Shown here: positions 7,160-12,297 of the stretch, piece after piece
Position numbering within the stretch: position 1 is the stretch's first letter
Layout: each line of letters starts with the position of its first letter
NCBI GenBank assembly: GCA_023230825.1
Contig: JALNWO010000036.1
Coordinates: 1 to 12,297, forward strand
Length of the DNA: 12,297 nucleotides
From: Acholeplasmataceae bacterium
GTDB taxonomy: Bacteria > Bacillota_I > Bacilli_A > Acholeplasmatales > Acholeplasmataceae
Reading direction: 5' to 3'
Program-made: the position numbers and the translations under genes
Notes under the pieces: generated by a model
What the model was told of the DNA's origin: nothing
Seen by the model: only the letters and a program-made list of their open reading frames with translations
The model's database searches: none

Positions 7160-8791
7160 ATGGAAAAACATTCTAACTTTATTCGAACCATTATCGAAAC
7201 CGATTTAAAAACAGGAAAACATAAGGAAATTGTGACTCGATTTCCCCCTGAACCAAACGGACATTTACATATCGGTCATGCACGAGCAATTGTGACGGAT
7301 TTTGAAAGCGCTCGTCTTTATGGCGGAAGAACGAATTTACGTTTTGATGATACCAATCCTGTTAAAGAAGACGACACCTACGTACAAGCAATTATTAACG
7401 ATGTGCGTTGGCTCGGATATGAACCAGACCAAATTTTATTTGCGTCTGATTATTTTGATGAAATGTATGAAAGAGCAATTGTTTTAATTAAAAAAGGCTT
7501 AGCCTATATCGATGACCAAACAGCTGAAGAAATCCAGGCAACCCGAGGTGATTTAAATACACCGGGTGTAGAATCTCCTTATCGTAATCGTAGTGTTGAA
7601 GAAAACTTACAATTATTTGAACAAATGAAAGCCTGTCAGTTTGAGGAAGGTACTCGTGTTTTAAGAGCTAAAATTGATATGGCAAGTCCAAATATGAACA
7701 TGCGTGATCCGGTTGTTTACCGAATTGTTTATGCCAGTCATCACCGGACACAAGATAAATGGTGTATTTATCCAATGTATGATTATGCCCACCCGCTTGA
7801 AGATGCGATTGAAGAGATTACCCATTCACTTTGTTCAATTGAGTTTGAAGATCACAGACCTCTTTATGATTGGTTTGTCGAAATGACGGAAATGCCATTC
7901 GTCCCTAGACAAATTGAATTTGGCCGTTTAAATATTGAAAATACTGTTTTAAGTAAAAGATTTTTAAGACAAATGGTTGAAGAGGGTAAGGTGAAAGATT
8001 GGGATGACCCAAGGATGCCGACATTAGCCGGCATGCGCCGTCGCGGTTACACACCTGAAGCTATTCGTTCCTTTATTTTATCCACAGGTCTTTCTAAAGC
8101 AAACTCAACAGTTTCTATGTCGATGTTAGAAGCCGCTGTACGAGATGACTTACAAGAACACGCTAAACGAGCGATGGCTGTTATTCATCCTCTAAAAGTG
8201 ACCATCACCAATTATCCCAAAAATGAAGTTGAGTTTTTAGAAGCCCCTTACCATCCAGAAGATGAATCATTGGGTGTTCGTCAAATCCCCTTTTCACGTC
8301 ATATTTATATTGAAAGAGACGACTTTGTCTTAGAAAAACCAAACAAACATTATAAGCGCCTTGCTTTAAATCTCGAAGTTCGGCTAATGAATGCATACTT
8401 CATTAAAGCAACCGATGTCGTCTATGACGATGAAAATAACATTGTTGAAGTGCTCGCAACCTACGATAAAGAAACGAAATCAGGAACAGGGTTCACCGGC
8501 CGAAAAGCAAATGGAACCATTCATTTCGTTGAAGCAACTCAAGCGGTTCCAGCAACTTTTAATTTCTTTGAACCTCTCGTAACAGGCGACGAAAGTCTTC
8601 CTTTATTAGAAAGAATTAATGACGATTCCTGGCATCGTTATCAAGGATTTATTGAAGCTGATCTTCGTCAAGTTAAACCCCAAGATAAATTTCAATTCAT
8701 TAGAAACGGTTATTTTAACGTCGATGATGATTCCTCAGAAGATGCCATTATTTTTAATGAAATCGTCCCTTTAAAAAGCAGTTATAAATAG
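7160..8791 (+). CDS. glnS: Glutaminyl-tRNA synthetase
   Basis: GlnRS (543 residues; E. coli enzyme 554) is a class Ib cytoplasmic enzyme that charges tRNA-Gln directly with glutamine. The catalytic Rossmann fold has [14 protein letters not shown] (28-41) with the HIGH signature at 37-40, RFDDTNP (61-67) and the KMSKS-type loop VLSKR (263-267). [16 protein letters not shown] (202-211), [12 protein letters not shown] (220-231) and WDDPRMPTL (281-289) are GlnRS features that separate it from bacterial GluRS. Residues from about 338 to the end fit the two-barrel anticodon-binding region. The ATG at 7160 is chosen over an in-frame GTG at 7151 because GAGGTGA (7148-7154) is the ribosome binding site. 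It heads an operon, 14 nt before pcrA. Many Bacilli lack this enzyme and use GatCAB transamidation, so its presence is notable. Confidence 0.97.
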   Translation: MEKHSNFIRTIIETDLKTGKHKEIVTRFPPEPNGHLHIGHARAIVTDFESARLYGGRTNLRFDDTNPVKEDDTYVQAIINDVRWLGYEPDQILFASDYFDEMYERAIVLIKKGLAYIDDQTAEEIQATRGDLNTPGVESPYRNRSVEENLQLFEQMKACQFEEGTRVLRAKIDMASPNMNMRDPVVYRIVYASHHRTQDKWCIYPMYDYAHPLEDAIEEITHSLCSIEFEDHRPLYDWFVEMTEMPFVPRQIEFGRLNIENTVLSKRFLRQMVEEGKVKDWDDPRMPTLAGMRRRGYTPEAIRSFILSTGLSKANSTVSMSMLEAAVRDDLQEHAKRAMAVIHPLKVTITNYPKNEVEFLEAPYHPEDESLGVRQIPFSRHIYIERDDFVLEKPNKHYKRLALNLEVRLMNAYFIKATDVVYDDENNIVEVLATYDKETKSGTGFTGRKANGTIHFVEATQAVPATFNFFEPLVTGDESLPLLERINDDSWHRYQGFIEADLRQVKPQDKFQFIRNGYFNVDDDSSEDAIIFNEIVPLKSSYK

Positions 8792-8805
8792 AAAGATGGT
8801 GTGCC

Positions 8806-10887
8806 ATGAATTGGCTAGCAACCTTAAATGAATCGCAGCTAAAAGCGGTTATCCACCCAAAGGGACCGCTTTTTGTTGTTGCTGGTGCAGGCACAGGTAA
8901 GACAAGAACGCTGACAACGAGAATTGCATATTTAATTATGAATCAAGTTGAGCCGAAGCGGATTTTAGCTGTAACTTTTACCAACAAAGCAGCCCGAGAA
9001 ATGAAAGAGCGAGTCATTGAAATGACTGGTCCATACGCCATCGATGTTTGGCTTTACACGTTTCATGCGTTTGGTTTAAAAATATTACGATCTCATATTC
9101 AAGAGCTTGCTTATGGTTATCTTCCTTCATTTACAGTTATCGATGAAGAAGATGGAAGAAAAATTATTCACGAGATAATTAAAAACATGGAGTTGGATAC
9201 AGCCATGTTTTCTATTAAAGGGCTTAAGAATCTTTTTTCACTTTATAAAACGAGACGAATATATAAATTTGAAAAAGATCAAGAACAAAAATTATATGAT
9301 GCTTATCAACAGTATCTTCAAACACAACAATTATTAGATTTTGATGATTTACTGATGTATACTTTAGAATTACTTGAAAACCATAAAAAAATACGCGAAG
9401 AATACCAACAACGTTTCGATCATATTTTAGTCGATGAATTTCAAGACACAGATCAAAACCAATATAAAATTCTTAAAATTCTCGCTGATAAACATAAAAA
9501 CCTTTTTGTTGTTGGTGATCCAGATCAATCGATTTATAGTTTTCGAGGTGCCCATTACTTAAATAACCAATTGTTTTTAAAAGATTTTCAACCAGAATCA
9601 GTCGTCTTAGAAAAAAACTATCGTTCAACAACTCGTATTTTAAACTCAGCTAACCAACTCATTTCTTTTAATACAAGTAGACCTGATAACAAAAACCTTG
9701 AAAGTGATTTAGGAGAAGGGTTTCCTGTTGTTTATCAACAAACATATTCTGATTATCAAGAAACGTTTTATGTTATTAATGAAATTAAACGACTTCATGA
9801 GTTAGGGTATCGCTATCGTGATATTGCGGTTCTCTACCGTAACAACGCGCTCTCGCGATTATTTGAAGACACCTTAATTAAAGAAGGGATGCCATATATT
9901 ATTTATGGTGGACTTTCATTTTATGAGCGAAAAGAAATTAAAGATGCCCTTGCTTATATTCGTTTGGTTGATAATCCCCATCAAGACTTTTACTTTAAAA
10001 GAATCGTTAATATCCCCAGACGGGGTATTGGATTAAAAAGTATTCAAACACTAGAAGAAAGGGCAAGAGAGATGGGTGTTTCGTTGTTTGAAGCAATTGA
10101 TGAAGTTGATTTACGAACAAAAGCGAAAACAGAATTGCTCAATTTTAAAGCAATGATTTTAAAAATTCGCGAAGAATTTAGTAAGTTATACGAATTAAAT
10201 GAATTGATGCCAGTTCTTATGCACCACACAGGATATTTAAAAATGTTAAAAGAAGAAGGAACAGAAATCGCTGAAGATCGAATTAACAACTTAAGAGAAC
10301 TTCAGTCAGTTTTTAGAACAGCAGATGAATACTACGAAGGCACCTTCTTTGAGAAACTAAAACAACAACTAGATCAAATTGCTTTATATACCGATTTAGA
10401 TCAAGAACAAAGTCCGGCTGATGATTTTGTTATTCTTTCAACCATTCATCAAGTAAAAGGATTAGAATTTAAAACAGTCTTTATGGTTGTGATGGAAGAA
10501 GGGATATTCCCATCAGAACAATCTATTAATCAAGCCTTTCAAATGGAAGAAGAACGACGAGTAGCTTATGTCGGGATGACGCGTGCAAAAGAAAGGCTTT
10601 ATTTAACTTATGCAAGCCAAAGATTGTTATATGGACAAAAAAGATATGGCGTTCCTTCGCGCTTTATCAGTGAAAGTAACACAAGGAAAACAGAAACACC
10701 AATTGCTCAAGAGTTTGATTTAGAGAGTCATTATCTTGCAGTAGGTGATAAAGTAAATCACCAAGCGTTTGGGTTGGGCGTTGTTGTTTCGGTAAAAGAA
10801 GATATCGCAACAATCGCCTTTGGAATGCCCCATGGAATTAAACAAATCTTAGAGAGCCATCCGTCAATTAAAAAAATTAAAAAGTAA
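8806..10887 (+). CDS. pcrA: ATP-dependent DNA helicase PcrA (UvrD/Rep family)
   Basis: A 693-residue SF1A 3'-5' helicase used in repair, replication restart and removal of RecA or RNA polymerase from DNA. Motifs in order: Q motif LNESQLKAV (7-15), Walker A AGAGTGKT (26-33), Ia AVTFTNKAAREM (55-66), TFHAFG (85-90), Walker B VDEFQDT (209-215), III VGDPDQSIYSFRG (236-248), IV NYRSTTRI (271-278), IVa YGGLSFYERKEIKD (367-380), V STIHQVKGLEF (545-555) and VI EEERRVAYVGMTRAKERL (581-598). The 2B subdomain fills roughly 381-544. The tail VGDKVNHQAFGLGVV (646-660) followed by IAFGMPHGIKQI (670-681) is the PcrA Tudor-like module known to contact RNA polymerase, which separates it from Rep. The ribosome binding site (GATGGTG) is modest. 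It is somewhat shorter than Bacillus PcrA but complete. Probable ligA lies downstream, as in Bacilli. Confidence 0.97.
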   Translation: MNWLATLNESQLKAVIHPKGPLFVVAGAGTGKTRTLTTRIAYLIMNQVEPKRILAVTFTNKAAREMKERVIEMTGPYAIDVWLYTFHAFGLKILRSHIQELAYGYLPSFTVIDEEDGRKIIHEIIKNMELDTAMFSIKGLKNLFSLYKTRRIYKFEKDQEQKLYDAYQQYLQTQQLLDFDDLLMYTLELLENHKKIREEYQQRFDHILVDEFQDTDQNQYKILKILADKHKNLFVVGDPDQSIYSFRGAHYLNNQLFLKDFQPESVVLEKNYRSTTRILNSANQLISFNTSRPDNKNLESDLGEGFPVVYQQTYSDYQETFYVINEIKRLHELGYRYRDIAVLYRNNALSRLFEDTLIKEGMPYIIYGGLSFYERKEIKDALAYIRLVDNPHQDFYFKRIVNIPRRGIGLKSIQTLEERAREMGVSLFEAIDEVDLRTKAKTELLNFKAMILKIREEFSKLYELNELMPVLMHHTGYLKMLKEEGTEIAEDRINNLRELQSVFRTADEYYEGTFFEKLKQQLDQIALYTDLDQEQSPADDFVILSTIHQVKGLEFKTVFMVVMEEGIFPSEQSINQAFQMEEERRVAYVGMTRAKERLYLTYASQRLLYGQKRYGVPSRFISESNTRKTETPIAQEFDLESHYLAVGDKVNHQAFGLGVVVSVKEDIATIAFGMPHGIKQILESHPSIKKIKK

Positions 10888-10898
10888 AACAAGATTGA

Positions 10899-10923
10899 AC
10901 CACCTATCATGAAGAGAGGTGGT
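10899..10923 (+). promoter_or_regulatory. Inverted repeat that could sequester the ribosome binding site of the compact helicase
   Basis: ACCACCT (10899-10905) is perfectly complementary to AGGTGGT (10917-10923) with an 11-nt loop. The 3' arm contains the Shine-Dalgarno sequence of the gene starting at 10927, 3 nt after the stem. There is no T tract, so it is not a terminator. If formed, the hairpin would limit initiation unless opened, for example by ribosomes finishing pcrA 12 nt upstream. Confidence 0.6.
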
Positions 10924-10926
10924 AAA

Positions 10927-12189
10927 ATGAAATTAAACGAGATGCAAAAGAAAGCCGTTTACACAAAGGAGCGCTTTCTTTTTCTTTTGGCAGGAGCGGG
11001 AAGTGGTAAAACGCGAGTCCTCGTTGAAAGAATCAAATACCTCATTAATCAAGGTGTTGAAGAAGGTGATATCCTCGCTTTAACTTTTACGAGGAAAGCA
11101 GCTCAAGAAATGCGAGAAAGAGTTGGAAGAAAAAAAGTTAGAGTCCACACCTTTCATCAGTTTTGTTTACAAGAACTTAAAAAAGAGAAAACGTATTCTT
11201 TTGAAATTTTTAATCCAGAGGTGACTCATCCTTTTTCTGAAAGAGATTTACTCCTCATTACACATTATAAAAATCAAAGGTTAAAAGGAAGAAAACCGCG
11301 TTATTACGACACATATCAAAATCATTTAAAGGAAAACAAATTAAAAGATTTTGATGATCTACTAAATGATTACTATTCGTATGCTTGCTATAAGCGAATC
11401 AAATTGAAATATATTTTTGTTGATGAATTTCAAGATACCAATCCCCTCCAATACCGTGTTTTAAAAAGCATGATTCACGAAAACACATCTGTTTTTTGTG
11501 TGGGTGATCCAGATCAGTCAATTTATGGTTTTAGAGGTTCCGATGTTAAGATTATTGATCAATATGTTAGTGACTATCACGCAAGCATCTATCAATTAAC
11601 CGTTAATTATCGTTCATCACCGACAATTATTAGACACGCAAACCAATTAATTGAATATAATCAAGAGCGTTATAAAAAAAACTTAACATCGATAAATGAA
11701 GATGAAACAAAAACGATTCATTTAGTTCATCAAAATGAAACGGAAGAGGCCGAAGTGATTTATACCCAAGTTAAAACATATATAAACCAAGGTGTATCAC
11801 CAAATGAAATAGCCATTTTATTTCGACAAAATGAACGACATCTTCATTTAAAACAACATTTTGAAATTCATGGGTTTGGACTATTGACTAATACTGAAAA
11901 AGGCACAACCGTCCATTTTTTAACAATTCATCAAGCAAAGGGTCTTGAATTTGAAGTTGTCTTTATCATTGGCTTAGAAGCAAGCCAGTTTCCTGTTTCT
12001 CATACACAAACTAAACGACTTCTTGAAGAAGAACGGCGCTTAATGTTTGTGGCGATGACACGAGCTAAACGAGATTTAATCATATCATCGATTCAATTCA
12101 ATCACTTTAATAAGAAGGAAAGGCCGAGTTTATTTTTAAAAGAAACAGGGATTAAATATGTTTTTAAAAAACAAAGGAAAAAACGATAA
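10927..12189 (+). CDS. Compact UvrD-family SF1 helicase lacking the 2B subdomain
   Basis: A 420-residue SF1A ATPase with all core motifs intact: Q motif LNEMQKKAV (3-11), Walker A AGAGSGKT (22-29), Ia ALTFTRKAAQEM (51-62), HTFHQF (74-79), Walker B VDEFQDT (165-171), III VGDPDQSIYGFRG (192-204), IV NYRSSPTI (227-234), V LTIHQAKGLEF (332-342) and VI EEERRLMFVAMTRAKRDL (367-384). Compared with PcrA next door, the span between motifs IV and V is about 105 residues instead of 275, removing 2B and motif IVa; the span between TFH and Walker B is about 34 residues shorter, trimming 1B. No Tudor tail is present; the end is basic (KKQRKKR). The ATG at 10927 is preferred over an in-frame ATG at 10909 because AGAGGTGG (10915-10922) lies between them. 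It is cotranscribed with pcrA (39-nt gap). Role unknown; DNA repair is an inference. Confidence 0.9.
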   Translation: MKLNEMQKKAVYTKERFLFLLAGAGSGKTRVLVERIKYLINQGVEEGDILALTFTRKAAQEMRERVGRKKVRVHTFHQFCLQELKKEKTYSFEIFNPEVTHPFSERDLLLITHYKNQRLKGRKPRYYDTYQNHLKENKLKDFDDLLNDYYSYACYKRIKLKYIFVDEFQDTNPLQYRVLKSMIHENTSVFCVGDPDQSIYGFRGSDVKIIDQYVSDYHASIYQLTVNYRSSPTIIRHANQLIEYNQERYKKNLTSINEDETKTIHLVHQNETEEAEVIYTQVKTYINQGVSPNEIAILFRQNERHLHLKQHFEIHGFGLLTNTEKGTTVHFLTIHQAKGLEFEVVFIIGLEASQFPVSHTQTKRLLEEERRLMFVAMTRAKRDLIISSIQFNHFNKKERPSLFLKETGIKYVFKKQRKKR

Positions 12190-12224
12190 ATCCAAAAGGA
12201 TAAACGGCATTTTTAGTTAATTAA

Positions 12225-12233
12225 TGTTATAAT
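12225..12233 (+). promoter_or_regulatory. Extended -10 promoter of the gene at the right edge
   Basis: TGTTATAAT at 12225-12233 is a perfect TATAAT with the TGn extension and no convincing -35. The start near 12240 would coincide with the AGGTGG ribosome binding site (12240-12245). No terminator is visible between the helicase stop at 12189 and this promoter, so some read-through is expected. Confidence 0.65.
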
Positions 12234-12252
12234 ATTAGTAGGTGGCAATGCT

Positions 12253-12297
12253 ATGGAAATAAAACAAAAAATCATTGAACTTACTGAACAAATCAAT
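12253..12297 (+). CDS. ligA: Start of a gene, probably NAD-dependent DNA ligase LigA (partial)
   Basis: Fifteen codons are visible (MEIKQKIIELTEQIN) before the window ends. The ATG at 12253 has AGGTGG 7 nt upstream; an ATG at 12248 is too close to that site and hits a stop after four codons. The amphipathic helix with a spaced I/L pattern fits the LigA Ia-domain start, in which an E-L-x-x-x-I-N segment precedes the YYV motif. The position downstream of pcrA matches the pcrA-ligA order of Bacilli. The identification rests mainly on that gene order, because the visible peptide is too short to be diagnostic. Confidence 0.5.
   Translation, partial: MEIKQKIIELTEQIN

Noticed and set aside
10927..12189. 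The compact helicase as a decayed or truncated pcrA pseudogene
   Set aside because: Every ATPase motif from Walker A to motif VI is intact, the missing parts correspond to whole subdomains, the reading frame is open throughout, and it has an excellent ribosome binding site.
1..12297. Mobile element, prophage, CRISPR or defence system
   Set aside because: No transposase, integrase, repeat-spacer array or terminal repeats are seen; the genes form conserved housekeeping blocks in one orientation.

Overview
The window is about 12.3 kb of gene-dense, AT-rich bacterial chromosome with every gene on the + strand. Gene content and order point to a low-GC Bacillota-type organism or a relative near the Mollicutes boundary: DegV, a YugI/CvfD-like S1 protein beside Pgi, the TsaE-TsaB-RimI-TsaD block, and PcrA followed by what looks like the start of LigA. 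TGA ends several genes and Trp is TGG, so the standard code is used; this excludes the TGA=Trp Mollicutes but not Acholeplasma-like or Izemoplasma/Haloplasma-like groups. The taxon is an inference.

Layout. (1) 1-178: the 3' end of an Nfu-type Fe-S scaffold gene with a strong terminator. (2) 198-1074: a DegV-family fatty-acid-binding protein and its terminator. (3) 1118-5287: an operon with an extended -10 promoter, encoding an S1-domain RNA-binding protein, glucose-6-phosphate isomerase, then TsaE, TsaB, RimI and TsaD. From pgi to tsaD every gene overlaps the next, by 11, 4, 17 and 4 nt, suggesting translational coupling. (4) 5309-7074: a monocistronic gene for a large membrane-anchored extracytoplasmic protein that I do not recognise; it appears to hold two copies of a YpmS-like fold and an acidic tail with no basic residues. 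(5) 7091-12189: a promoter with three phased GTTTRC repeats, then glutaminyl-tRNA synthetase, PcrA helicase and a second, compact UvrD-family helicase. (6) 12225-12297: a new promoter and the first 15 codons of a gene that is probably ligA.

Functional themes are translation fidelity (t6A37 tRNA modification, Gln-tRNA charging, S1 protein, ribosomal protein acetylation) and DNA repair (PcrA, its compact paralogue, probable LigA), with one glycolytic enzyme embedded in the translation operon.

Most of the region is conserved housekeeping DNA. The points most worth a second look are the compact helicase, which appears to lack the 2B subdomain and part of 1B; the hairpin that would hide its ribosome binding site; the duplicated-domain membrane protein; the presence of GlnRS in a Bacillota-like genome; and the repeat array in the glnS promoter. 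I saw no mobile element, CRISPR array, rRNA or tRNA. No stretch over 300 bases lacks a gene.
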